A DNA stretch of 64,000 nt, from NCBI RefSeq assembly GCF_029633825.1, contig NZ_CP090641.1:186001-250000 (forward strand), written 5' to 3'. The stretch comes from Burkholderia contaminans (GTDB lineage: Bacteria > Pseudomonadota > Gammaproteobacteria > Burkholderiales > Burkholderiaceae). The notes under the pieces were generated by a model that saw only the letters and a program-made list of their open reading frames with translations, had not been told where the DNA came from and searched no databases. Of this stretch, positions 16,747-25,147 are shown piece by piece. The translations under genes and the position numbers were made by a program. The stretch's first letter is position 1; each line of letters opens with the position of its first letter.

Positions 16747-17387
16747 GCCGCGACGCGATGCCGAACCACCCCGTGGTTGTTCAGGTGCAGCCGCGCGAAC
16801 TGCGCATAGCTGCCGTCGAGGGTCAGCGGAATGTGGCCCTGCGAGCGCGACGTGCCCGAGCCGATTTCGGCCAGCTCGTATTCGAAGCCGTGCGGCAGGT
16901 CGATCCTCGCGCGATGTTCGGCGCCCGTCACCGGATTGACGATGGGATCGCCCGCGAGGTCGAACACGCCGTCGACGTGAATCCGGCCACGCCGCGCATC
17001 GACATCGACGTCGAAATCGATCTTCGCGAAGATCGGATCGAACGCCTGCTCGAGCGTCGAAGCAAAGACCGAGAACATCGTCGCAAACGGATCGGTATCC
17101 TGACCAGTCATGATCTTCAGCACCGCCTCGCGCTGCGCCGGGCTGGCGCGCTCGTCGACGATCGGCTGGCACCGGCCCCGCCCCTCATGGATGGCCCCTG
17201 GCCATTCGAACACGACCGCGATCCTGACGCCGTCGAGCACCACGTCGCCGTAGTGGCCGCTGTCGATCGAAATCGCCCCCATCGCCGCGCAGTGGCCATG
17301 GGTCGGCGGCGCGTTGAACTGGCATGGGCAACCGTATGAGCAATTGCAATTGATCAATTCGGCACCCTGAATCTCCCACGGCGTCAT
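16743..17387 (-). CDS. DUF1326 domain protein
   Basis: 214 aa soluble protein with the family hallmark near the N-terminus: LINCNCSYGCPCQFNAPPTHGHC, a cluster of five cysteines suited to binding metal or an iron-sulfur group. The ATG at 17387 has GAGGTGG upstream; the frame extends further but without homology. First gene of a two-gene operon with the DUF2182 protein. Function unknown. Confidence 0.85.
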   Translation of the reverse strand: MTPWEIQGAELINCNCSYGCPCQFNAPPTHGHCAAMGAISIDSGHYGDVVLDGVRIAVVFEWPGAIHEGRGRCQPIVDERASPAQREAVLKIMTGQDTDPFATMFSVFASTLEQAFDPIFAKIDFDVDVDARRGRIHVDGVFDLAGDPIVNPVTGAEHRARIDLPHGFEYELAEIGSGTSRSQGHIPLTLDGSYAQFARLHLNNHGVVRHRVAA

Positions 17388-17577
17388 GGCTCCACCTCGC
17401 GCTCGGCTACACAGGAATGATTCGAATCTAGTGCACCGCACAGGGGAAATCAAAGCCGCCGTGGCGGCCCGGATCGACGCATGAAAACCGCCGGTCAAGC
17501 GCGCGTGGAAGGCGCTGCGGCGCGCTCGTGCAAGTCCCCACCGGCGGACGTCGGCTCGTGCGAATCCCGCATGGATC

Positions 17578-17877
17578 TCACACGACCAGCGACGCGACGA
17601 TCGCGCACCACAACGCACTTGCGCCGCACAGAAACACGCGCCGCGCGACGAGCATCCGCGATTCGTCGTCGGGAGTCTTCATCGGCGAGGTAGCAAGAAA
17701 CGGCACGCTGACGAGGCACGCGAACCCGGCCAGCGCCGGCAGGATCACGACGTAGTCGCCGAACCGCCACGGCAGCGGCTCGTGCCAGCCCCAGTAGCCG
17801 AGAAACAGCATGCCCATCGAAAACATCGTCGCGGCGGCCGAACTGAGCGCGACCACCGATCCCGTCGGAAATTGCAT
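17578..17877 (-). CDS. Small membrane protein, 99 aa
   Basis: Three hydrophobic stretches (residues ~7-28, 41-62 and 79-98) suggest a small inner-membrane protein. No known domain is recognised. A GAGGGGAGG ribosome site lies just before the ATG. Located alone between the DUF1326 operon and another small membrane gene. Function unknown. Confidence 0.6.
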   Translation of the reverse strand: MQFPTGSVVALSSAAATMFSMGMLFLGYWGWHEPLPWRFGDYVVILPALAGFACLVSVPFLATSPMKTPDDESRMLVARRVFLCGASALWCAIVASLVV

Positions 17878-18149
17878 GGGAGCCTCCCCTCGCGCAGCGT
17901 GCGCGACGCCGGGTCATTATCCCGGCACGCCGGGAAAAAGCACAACGACGGCCGATGGACGGCAACGCTCATCCCGACGTCGAAGCCGACCAGCACGTCG
18001 AAGGAGCGGAGCCCGATCCCGGTGGGGTGGCCGGCTGCGCCTGCGGCGCGGGGATGCGGCAGAGGCACTGACGATTGCGGCGATGCCGCATGAATGATCG
18101 TTGTCACGGATTGACAGCGATCGGCTTCAGGTGAAGGAAGCGCCCGCCT

Positions 18150-18398
18150 TCAGCCCGGCTTCTTCGCCGCCTGCACGACGGAAATCCAGCCCACCACCGC
18201 CGCGGCGACCCAGCAGCACGCGATCATCAGGTCGAGATCCATCCAGCCTTCGAAATTCGTGCTGTTTTCGAAGCTGCAGCGCTGATGGCCCCTGACCCAA
18301 ACGCAGCCATTGATGAACTGCTGGATGTGCATATAAACGCTGTAGACGGCAAAAGCCGACGCAATGACTGTGAGCCGCAAACGGACGTGCTTTTTCAT
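18150..18398 (-). CDS. Small membrane protein, 82 aa
   Basis: Starts MKKHVRLRLTVIASAFAVYSVYMHIQ and has a second helix (LMIACCWVAAAVVGWISVV). Two predicted membrane segments flank a Cys-containing loop, which could form a disulfide in the periplasm. The ribosome site is weak. Unrecognised family; function unknown. The 270 bases upstream hold no other gene. Confidence 0.5.
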   Translation of the reverse strand: MKKHVRLRLTVIASAFAVYSVYMHIQQFINGCVWVRGHQRCSFENSTNFEGWMDLDLMIACCWVAAAVVGWISVVQAAKKPG

Positions 18399-18495
18399 GT
18401 GGCGCGGATGCCGGTGGGAAAGCCAGTGCCGATCTTACGGCAACGGCAACCCGCCCGGCAATCCGTCGCATCCTGGGCGCCCGGATGCCCGCCGC

Positions 18496-19023
18496 TCACC
18501 CGTCGATCCGCCTGATCGTGCGCAGGCAGTCGGCCGCCAGTTGCTGATAGATGCGCGTACCGTTCGCCTTCGCGTCGATCTCCGAATCGCTCAGCCGCCG
18601 CACGACGCGCCCCGGCACGCCCGCGAGCAGCACGCCGCGCGGCACGTCGTAGCCGGCCTTCACGAACGCGCACGCGGCGACGATGGTCGTGGCGCCGATC
18701 GTCGCGCCGTCCATCACGACCGCGTTCATGCCGATCATCGTGTCGGGTTCGAGCGTCGCGCCATGCACGATCGCGCCGTGGCCGACGTGGCTGTTGACGC
18801 CGAGCCGGCACGTCTCGCCGATCCCGACGTGCAGCACGCAGCCGTCCTGCACGTTGCTGCCGTCTTCGACGACGATCGCGCCGAAGTCGCCGCGCAGGCT
18901 CGCATGCGGGCCGATGTAGCAGCGCGCGCCGATCGTCACGTCGCCGATCACGACCGCGCTCGGATCGACATACGCGGACGAATCGATGCGCGGCCGCATC
19001 CCATTGAATTCGAACAGCGGCAT
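18496..19023 (-). CDS. Gamma-carbonic-anhydrase-like hexapeptide-repeat protein
   Basis: 175 aa left-handed beta-helix protein. Hexapeptide repeats run through residues ~15-135 (SAVVIGDVTIGARCYIGPHASLRGDFG). Candidate metal His residues lie in VLHVG and SHVGHGAIVHG. It resembles PaaY/CaiE-like members, some of which act as CoA thioesterases. It starts 3 bases after etfA and so is the last gene of the hsaD-SDR-etfBA operon; a thioesterase or helper role in acyl-CoA catabolism is more plausible than CO2 hydration, but this is inference. Confidence 0.85.
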   Translation of the reverse strand: MPLFEFNGMRPRIDSSAYVDPSAVVIGDVTIGARCYIGPHASLRGDFGAIVVEDGSNVQDGCVLHVGIGETCRLGVNSHVGHGAIVHGATLEPDTMIGMNAVVMDGATIGATTIVAACAFVKAGYDVPRGVLLAGVPGRVVRRLSDSEIDAKANGTRIYQQLAADCLRTIRRIDG

Positions 19024-19026
19024 CGG

Positions 19027-19971
19027 TCAGAGCGCCGCGGCCGCTTCCGGCACGAGCGTGAACAGGTCGCCGACCACGCCGTAGTCGGCCACGCTGAAGA
19101 TCGGCGCTTCCGGATCCTTGTTGATCGCGACGATCACCTTCGAATCCTTCATGCCGGCCAGGTGCTGGATCGCACCCGAGATGCCGACCGCGATGTACAG
19201 CTGCGGTGCGACGATCTTGCCGGTCTGGCCGACCTGGTAGTCGTTCGGCACGTAGCCGGCGTCGACCGCGGCGCGCGATGCGCCGAGCGCGGCTTGAAGC
19301 TTGTCCGCCAGCGGCTCCAGCACCTTCGTGTAGTTCTCGCCGCTGCCCAAGCCGCGGCCGCCCGACACGATGATGTTGGCGCTGGTGAGTTCCGGACGGT
19401 CCAGCTTCGTCACTTCACGGCTCACGAACCGCGATTTGCCGGCATCCGCTGCCACTTCGATCTTCTCGACCGTGGCGCCGCCGCCTTCCGATGCCACCGG
19501 ATCAAACCCGGTCGCACGCACCGTGATCACCTTGACCGGATCGCCCGACTGCACCGTCGCGATCGCGTTGCCCGCGTAGATCGGCCGCTCGAACGTATCG
19601 GCCGATATCACCGCCGTGATCTCGGAGATCTGTGCGACATCCAGCTTCGCCGCAATGCGCGGCGCGATGTTCTTGCCATAGGCGGTGGCCGGCGCAACGA
19701 TGTGCGCATAGCCATTCGCGACGTTCATCACCGTCGCTTCGACGTTCTCGGCCAGACCGTCGGCCAGTTGCGGCGCATCGGCCAGCAGCACCTTCGTCAC
19801 ACCGGCGATCTTCGCCGCTGCATCGGCTGCCGCTTGTGCGTCGTGTCCAGCGACGAGCACATGAACGTCGCCGCCGCCCACCGCGTTGAGCACCTGTGCG
19901 GCAGCGACGGCATTCAACGTCACGGCCTTGATCGACGCGTTGTCGTGATCCGCAATCACCAGAATCGTCAT
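19027..19971 (-). CDS. etfA: Electron transfer flavoprotein alpha subunit
   Basis: 314 aa, normal length. N-terminal ETF fold ([12 protein letters not shown]) and the C-terminal FAD-binding domain: [48 protein letters not shown] and [21 protein letters not shown]. With EtfB it accepts electrons from acyl-CoA dehydrogenases and passes them to the quinone pool. It follows etfB by 16 bases. Being in an operon with hsaD, it may be dedicated to the many FadE enzymes in this cluster. Confidence 0.95.
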   Translation of the reverse strand: MTILVIADHDNASIKAVTLNAVAAAQVLNAVGGGDVHVLVAGHDAQAAADAAAKIAGVTKVLLADAPQLADGLAENVEATVMNVANGYAHIVAPATAYGKNIAPRIAAKLDVAQISEITAVISADTFERPIYAGNAIATVQSGDPVKVITVRATGFDPVASEGGGATVEKIEVAADAGKSRFVSREVTKLDRPELTSANIIVSGGRGLGSGENYTKVLEPLADKLQAALGASRAAVDAGYVPNDYQVGQTGKIVAPQLYIAVGISGAIQHLAGMKDSKVIVAINKDPEAPIFSVADYGVVGDLFTLVPEAAAAL

Positions 19972-19987
19972 TTCCTTGCGTTCCCTC

Positions 19988-20737
19988 TTACAGCACCTTG
20001 GCTTCGGTCTTCAGCTTCTCGACCAGCGTCTTCACGTCCGGCACCTTCACACCGGCTGCGCGCTTCGGCGGCTCGACCACCTTGAGCACCTTCAGACGCG
20101 GCGTCACGTCCACGCCGAGGTCGCCGGGCGTCACGATGTCCAGCGGCTTCTTCTTCGCCTTCATGATGTTCGGCAGCGTCACGTAGCGCGGCTCGTTCAG
20201 GCGCAGATCCGTGGTGATGACGGCGGGCAGTTGAAGCGACAGCGTTTCCGCGCCGCCGTCGACTTCGCGTGCGACGGTCGCACGGCCGTCGGCGATCGTC
20301 ACCTTCGATGCGAACGTCGCTTGCGGCAACCCCGCCTGCGCGGCCAGCATCTGGCCCGTCTGGTTCGAATCGTCGTCGATCGCCTGCTTGCCGAGGATCA
20401 CCAGTTGCGGCAGCTCCTTGTCGACCAGCACCTTCAACACCTTCGCGACGCCGAGCGGCTCGACGCTGTCGTTCGATTCGACGAGGATCGCGCGATCCGC
20501 GCCGATCGCGAGCGCCGTGCGCAGCGTCTCCTGCGCCTGCGCGACGCCCATCGACACGACGACCACTTCGGTCACGACGCCGGCCTCCTTCAACCGCACG
20601 GCCTCTTCCACCGCGATCTCGTCGAACGGGTTCATCGACATCTTCACGTTCGCGATGTCCACACCCGTCCGGTCGGATTTCACGCCGACCTTCACGTTCG
20701 CGTCGACCACGCGTTTCACTGCCACGAGCACTTTCAA
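19988..20737 (-). CDS. etfB: Electron transfer flavoprotein beta subunit (TTG start)
   Basis: 249 aa, exactly the usual length, when started at the TTG at 20737: AGGAGACAGGCAG precedes TTG-AAA-GTG-CTC ([11 protein letters not shown]). No ATG fits this position; the open frame upstream is not ETF. Seen: [20 protein letters not shown] and the ETF-beta signature region [20 protein letters not shown]. Partner of EtfA in the next position. Separated from the upstream SDR by 38 bases. Confidence 0.94.
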   Translation of the reverse strand: MKVLVAVKRVVDANVKVGVKSDRTGVDIANVKMSMNPFDEIAVEEAVRLKEAGVVTEVVVVSMGVAQAQETLRTALAIGADRAILVESNDSVEPLGVAKVLKVLVDKELPQLVILGKQAIDDDSNQTGQMLAAQAGLPQATFASKVTIADGRATVAREVDGGAETLSLQLPAVITTDLRLNEPRYVTLPNIMKAKKKPLDIVTPGDLGVDVTPRLKVLKVVEPPKRAAGVKVPDVKTLVEKLKTEAKVL

Positions 20738-20775
20738 CTGCCTGTCTCCTGTTTCGTTGCGTGCGCCGCGCCCTG

Positions 20776-21564
20776 TCAGCGCGCGGTAAAGCCGCCGTCG
20801 ATCACGAGCTCCGCACCCGTCACGTAGCGGCCTGCCGGCGACACGAGATACAGGATGCCGGCCGCAATGTCGCGCGGGCTGCCGATCTTCGCCATCGGCA
20901 CGTTCGTCTGCATGTACTCGAAGGCGCGATCGGGGTCCTGCCCCATCTGGCGGAACGCTTCCTCGAGCATCGGCGTGCGGATATAGCCGGGATGCACCGA
21001 GTTCGCACGAATGTTCTTCGCCGCGTACAGCATCGCGTCGACCTTCGCCATCATCCGTACCGCCGCCTTCGACGCGTGATACGCGGGCACGTCGGGCCCG
21101 CCGACGATCCCGTACATCGACGACAGGTTCACGATCGAGCCGCCGCCGGCCGCGTCGATATGCGGAATCGCCGCACGCGTGCACAGGAACACGCCGTTCA
21201 CGTTCACGTCCTGCACGCGCTGCCACTGCGCAAGCGTGAGCTCGTGCGTCGGCACGTTGTGGCCTTCGATGCCCGCGTTGTTCACGAGCACGTCGAGGCG
21301 CCCGAAGCGCGCGACGATCTCGCCGAACACGCGCGCCACATCGGCCTCATGCGTGACGTCGAGCGACCAGAACGCGGCCTGGCCGCCCTGCGCGCGGATT
21401 TCCTCGACGAGCGCTTCGGCCGGTTGCGACAGCACGTCGAGAATCGCGACGCTCGCGCCGGCGGCAGCCAGCGTGCGTGCGGTTTCCGCACCGATGCCGC
21501 GCGCGCCGCCGGTGATCGCGGCCACCTTGCCGCGCAGGTCGAACAGGTCTTCGATGAGCTTCAT
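20776..21564 (-). CDS. SDR oxidoreductase, hydroxysteroid-dehydrogenase-like
   Basis: 262 aa classical SDR with [17 protein letters not shown] and YHASK, and the loop [14 protein letters not shown] seen in bacterial 3alpha/20beta- and 7alpha-hydroxysteroid dehydrogenase-type SDRs. ATG at 21564 has CCTGGAGACGAC. It lies between hsaD and etfB, so a steroid or steroid-fragment hydroxyl/keto interconversion is likely; the position attacked cannot be told from sequence. Confidence 0.82.
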   Translation of the reverse strand: MKLIEDLFDLRGKVAAITGGARGIGAETARTLAAAGASVAILDVLSQPAEALVEEIRAQGGQAAFWSLDVTHEADVARVFGEIVARFGRLDVLVNNAGIEGHNVPTHELTLAQWQRVQDVNVNGVFLCTRAAIPHIDAAGGGSIVNLSSMYGIVGGPDVPAYHASKAAVRMMAKVDAMLYAAKNIRANSVHPGYIRTPMLEEAFRQMGQDPDRAFEYMQTNVPMAKIGSPRDIAAGILYLVSPAGRYVTGAELVIDGGFTAR

Positions 21565-21630
21565 GTCGTCTCCAGGTATTGGTTCGGACGGGCTGCCCAC
21601 ATCGGGGCCGGCCGTCAGGGGCATGCGGCG

Positions 21631-22467
21631 TTATCGCGTATTGCGCGTCGCAAGAAAATCGAGGCATTCGCGATTGAAATAGTCGGCGTGTTCCACCATC
21701 ACCCAGTGGCCGCACCGGTTCATCAACACGAAGCGCGCATCGCGGCAGCGTTCGAGGAACTTCAGCGCGCCGCCGACCGGATTGAAGCGGTCGTCCGTGC
21801 CCCAGAAGCCGAGCACCGGCGCACGCAGGTCGCCGAGCGCGTCGGTCAGGTTCGGCACGCTCATCGTCGACAGCACTTCGGTCGGCTGTTCGACGCACAC
21901 CTTCATCCGTTCGGCGACGAGCGCATCGGTGACGATCGCCGGATCGTGCACGAGCAGCGTCAGCAGCTCGCGCATCGTGTCGTCATTCATCTGGCGATTG
22001 GTGAACAGCTTCACCATCCGCTGGATGCCTTCCATCCGGAAATAGGTGTCGCGATCCTCGACGCCGCCCGGCGCCATCATGATCAGCCCGTCGACTTCGC
22101 CCGGATGGTCGAGCGCGTACTTCAGCGCGATCGCGCCGCCGAGCGAGTTGCCGAGCAGCACGGCCGGGCCGATGCCGAGCGCGGTCAGCTGCGCATGCAG
22201 CGCGCTGACGAAGAAATCGAGCGTATAGGCGACGTCGGCGGGCTTCGACGACTGCCCGTAACCGGGCAGGTCGACGACGATCGCGCGATAGCCGGCCGCC
22301 GCGAACGCGGGCACGTTGTGCTTGAAGTTGCTGAAACCGCTGGCGCCCGGGCCGCTGCCGTGGATGAACACCACGGGCCGCCCTTCGCCCGCCTCGTAGT
22401 GATGCAGGCGCAGGCCGCCCGGCACGTCGGTGAAGATGCCGGCGGGCGGCGTCGTGGGGATCGTCAT
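21631..22467 (-). CDS. hsaD: Meta-cleavage product hydrolase (4,9-DSHA hydrolase type)
   Basis: 278 aa alpha/beta hydrolase of the carbon-carbon-bond-cleaving class. Seen: FIHGSGPGASG oxyanion region, GNSLGG with nucleophile Ser108, GTDDRFNP with Asp226, and CGHWVMVEH with His254; the GNSLGG and CGHW patterns are those of HsaD/TesD/BphD. It would split the HsaC ring-fission product into a C5 dienoate and the C/D-ring propionate. First gene of a minus-strand operon with SDR, etfBA and the gamma-CA-like gene. Steroid specificity is inferred from the surrounding hsa, ksh and ipd genes. Confidence 0.85.
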   Translation of the reverse strand: MTIPTTPPAGIFTDVPGGLRLHHYEAGEGRPVVFIHGSGPGASGFSNFKHNVPAFAAAGYRAIVVDLPGYGQSSKPADVAYTLDFFVSALHAQLTALGIGPAVLLGNSLGGAIALKYALDHPGEVDGLIMMAPGGVEDRDTYFRMEGIQRMVKLFTNRQMNDDTMRELLTLLVHDPAIVTDALVAERMKVCVEQPTEVLSTMSVPNLTDALGDLRAPVLGFWGTDDRFNPVGGALKFLERCRDARFVLMNRCGHWVMVEHADYFNRECLDFLATRNTR

Positions 22468-22498
22468 CGCGGGTTGTCTCCTTCGTCGTTCGATGGAT

Positions 22499-22550
22499 GT
22501 CTGCCACGATGATTGCGCCGCCGGCGTCGGCCGGCATCATCCTTTCAGAC
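22499..22550. promoter_or_regulatory. Two-tier inverted repeat in the hsaD / SDR divergent promoter region
   Basis: GTCTG-(4)-GATGAT at 22499-22513 is mirrored by ATCATC-(4)-CAGAC at 22536-22550 around a GC-rich centre. Equal 4-base gaps on each side make a symmetric element of 52 bases. It lies between the divergent starts at 22467 and 22605, where a shared operator would be expected. Confidence 0.4.
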
Positions 22551-22604
22551 TACGAAGCCGCGCGTGCTTCTTCCTATCATCGGTCCACCGAAACGGAGGC
22601 AACG

Positions 22605-23384
22605 ATGAACGGATTCGACTACAGCGGCAAGACGGTGCTCGTGACGGGCGGCACCAAGGGCATCGGGCGGCGCATCGCCGAACGGTTTCTCGCGGCAGGC
22701 GCGCGCGTGTTCGTGTGCGGACGCAGCGCGCCCGACACGCCGCCTTCTGCCGGCGGCCGCACGGCGGCGTTCGTCGCGGCCGACCTGCGCGACATCGAAC
22801 AGGTCGACGCGATGCTCGCGACGATTCGCGCTGCGGCAGGCGGCCTCGACGTGCTCGTCAACAACGCCGGCGGCTCGCCGTTCGCGCTCGCGGCCGATGC
22901 GTCGCCGCGCTTCACCGAATCGATCGTGCGCCTGAACCTGATCGCGCCGCTGCAACTCGCGCAGCGCGTAAACGCGATCATGCAGCCGCAGCCCGAAGGC
23001 GGCGTGATGCTGTTCATCGCGAGCGTCAGCGCGTCACGGCCCTCGCCGGGCACGGCCGCATACGGCGCCGCGAAAGCGGGCCTCGTCAACGCGGTCACGT
23101 CGCTCGCCGTCGAGTGGGCGCCGCGCGTGCGCGTGTGCGCGATCAGCCCGAGCCTCGTGCAGACGGAATCGGCCACCGAAGGCCACTACGGCGACGCCGC
23201 CGCGCTCGACGCCATTCGCGCGACGATTCCCGCCGGACGGCTCGCGACGCCCGACGACGTCGCCGCCGCGTGCCTGTTCCTCGCATCGCCCGCAGCCTCG
23301 TACACGTCGGGCGCGAACCTGCGGCTCGACGGCGGCGGCGAACGGCCCGCGTTCCTGTCGGCCGCGCAGGCCGCCGCACGCTGA
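22605..23384 (+). CDS. SDR family oxidoreductase
   Basis: 259 aa. Motifs TGGTKGIG, NNAGG and YGAAKAG; C-terminal SGANLRLDGGG typical of FabG-like SDRs. The ATG at 22605 follows ACGGAGGCAACG. Divergent from hsaD with about 137 bases between them; 157 bases separate it from the DUF1302 gene, in which a palindrome lies. Presumably a dehydrogenase in the steroid pathway; reaction unassigned. Confidence 0.82.
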   Translation: MNGFDYSGKTVLVTGGTKGIGRRIAERFLAAGARVFVCGRSAPDTPPSAGGRTAAFVAADLRDIEQVDAMLATIRAAAGGLDVLVNNAGGSPFALAADASPRFTESIVRLNLIAPLQLAQRVNAIMQPQPEGGVMLFIASVSASRPSPGTAAYGAAKAGLVNAVTSLAVEWAPRVRVCAISPSLVQTESATEGHYGDAAALDAIRATIPAGRLATPDDVAAACLFLASPAASYTSGANLRLDGGGERPAFLSAAQAAAR

Positions 23385-23428
23385 TGCACGCATGGCCAAC
23401 CGTACGGCGCGAATTGTTCGCCAGTCCT

Positions 23429-23462
23429 AGGGAAGTCATCTAGTTCATTTTGACGATTCCCT
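23429..23462. promoter_or_regulatory. Imperfect inverted repeat upstream of the DUF1302 gene
   Basis: AGGGAAGTCA (23429-23438) faces TGACGATTCCCT (23451-23462): AGGGAA/TTCCCT and GTCA/TGAC pair, with a two-base bulge. It sits 80 bases before the DUF1302 start in a locally AT-rich stretch, so it may be an operator of the second plus-strand unit. Confidence 0.35.
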
Positions 23463-23541
23463 GCTACCGCGATCTCCCTACTCTGCCTCTCACGACAACA
23501 CACACAGTCGACCGTCGTCGATACCCCCAAGAGGAGACACC

Positions 23542-25107
23542 ATGCATCAACGGATTTCGCGCCGTACCGACAAGCGGGCAACCGCCACGCTGTCGACGCT
23601 GGCCGCCGCGCTGCTGGCATGTGCCGCGCCCGGCGCACATGCAGGCAGCACGATCGAGCTGGGCGCCGACACGACGCTGGACTACACGTTCACGCTCAGT
23701 TACGGCCTCGGCATGCGCACCCGCGCACCGAGCGGCAATCTCCTCACGCCGGCGAACATCAACGGCGACGACGGCGACCGCAACTTCGCGAAGAACAAGC
23801 TGATCGAGAACCAGGTCAGCCTCCTCGGCGAAGTGAACCTGAAGCACGACGACTGGGGCGTGTTCGTGCGCGCCGACACGTTCTACGACCAGGCGTATCG
23901 CCGCCCGAACTACAACGACGCGCCGGGTACCGTGAACCAGTCGGGCCAGTACAACAACTTCACGAGCGATGCGCGCTACTGGTCGGGCGGCCACACGACG
24001 CTGCTGGCCGCGTATGCGTACAACACGTTCAAGATCGGCTCGACGAGCCTGAACGTGAAGGTCGGCGACCAGGTCGTCGCGTGGGGCGAGAGCCTGTTCT
24101 TCCCGAACATCGCGGGTGCGCAAGGGCCTGCCGACGCGACCAAGTCGTACATGGCCGGCGCCGAAGTGAAGGACATCCTGCTGCCGGTGCCGCAGATCTC
24201 CACGCAATGGCAGATCACGCCGAACTTCAGCCTGCTCGGCTACTACCAGTTTTCTTACCAGCAGAACCGGCTGACCGCGCCCGGCACGTACTGGAGCTAT
24301 TCCGACGTCACGGGCCCCGGCGCGCAGTTCATCATCGGCCCGGGCGGGATGATCATTCCGCGCGGCCCCGACGACAAGCCGAGCGCGCGCAACCAGTGGG
24401 GGATCGGCGCACGCTTCCGCGTGCTCGGCGACACCGAGCTCGGCCTGTACCACCTGCACTACAACGACATGAACCCGAGTGTCGTCACGACGTACTTCCC
24501 GACGCTCCAGTACCAGCAGACCTACTTCAGCAACATCAAGCTGACCGGCGCGAGCTTCTCGACGCAGGTCGGCCCGGTGAACGTCGCCGGCGAAGTGTCG
24601 TACCGCCAGGGGGCGGCCGTGCTCGTCAACACGCCGACCGGCCCGCAGTCGACCCGCGCGAACGTGCTGCAGACGAACCTGTCCGGCATCTACTCGATCG
24701 GGCCGAGCTTCCTCGCGAATTCGCAGACGCTGATCGGCGAACTCACGTACGTGCATGCCGGCAGCATCTCCGAGCTCGACGGCTCGACCACGCTCACGAA
24801 TTCGCGCAACGCGCTCGCGATGGAGATCGCGTGGACGCTCAGCTACAAGAACGTGTTCAACGGCTGGGATCTCGACGTGCCGCTGACCTACACGCACGAC
24901 CTGACGGGCACGTCGCCGCTCGCCGGCGCGCTCGGCTCGCTGACGGGCCAGGGCGACCACCGCGTGACGGCCGGCGTGACCTTCACGCGCCTGAGCAACC
25001 TGCAGCTGTCGCTCGTCTACGCGAAGTTCCTCGGCTCGCCGAACCCGGTCACGCGCCCGCTCGCGGATCGCGACTACGTGCTGGCCACGGCGACCTACCA
25101 CTTCTGA
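23542..25107 (+). CDS. DUF1302 family outer-membrane protein
   Basis: 521 aa. Signal peptide with Ala-rich core ending APGAHA near residue 34. The mature protein has alternating hydrophobic strands and ends in TYHF, with the terminal aromatic residue of outer-membrane barrels. The beginning (LDYTFTLSYGLGMRTR) and NFAKNKLIENQVSLLGEVNL are DUF1302-like. AAGAGGAGACACC precedes the ATG. DUF1302 and DUF1329 genes recur together in steroid and other hydrophobic-compound catabolic clusters; a role in substrate passage across the outer membrane is suspected, not proven. Confidence 0.85.
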   Translation: MHQRISRRTDKRATATLSTLAAALLACAAPGAHAGSTIELGADTTLDYTFTLSYGLGMRTRAPSGNLLTPANINGDDGDRNFAKNKLIENQVSLLGEVNLKHDDWGVFVRADTFYDQAYRRPNYNDAPGTVNQSGQYNNFTSDARYWSGGHTTLLAAYAYNTFKIGSTSLNVKVGDQVVAWGESLFFPNIAGAQGPADATKSYMAGAEVKDILLPVPQISTQWQITPNFSLLGYYQFSYQQNRLTAPGTYWSYSDVTGPGAQFIIGPGGMIIPRGPDDKPSARNQWGIGARFRVLGDTELGLYHLHYNDMNPSVVTTYFPTLQYQQTYFSNIKLTGASFSTQVGPVNVAGEVSYRQGAAVLVNTPTGPQSTRANVLQTNLSGIYSIGPSFLANSQTLIGELTYVHAGSISELDGSTTLTNSRNALAMEIAWTLSYKNVFNGWDLDVPLTYTHDLTGTSPLAGALGSLTGQGDHRVTAGVTFTRLSNLQLSLVYAKFLGSPNPVTRPLADRDYVLATATYHF

Positions 25108-25147
25108 GCGGCCCGGCCGCTCGTCATTCAGCACTATGAGGACCGAT

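Noticed and set aside
18364..20085. 573-aa plus-strand frame across etfA and the hexapeptide gene
   Set aside because: His/Arg/Asp-rich antisense shadow of etfA and its neighbour.
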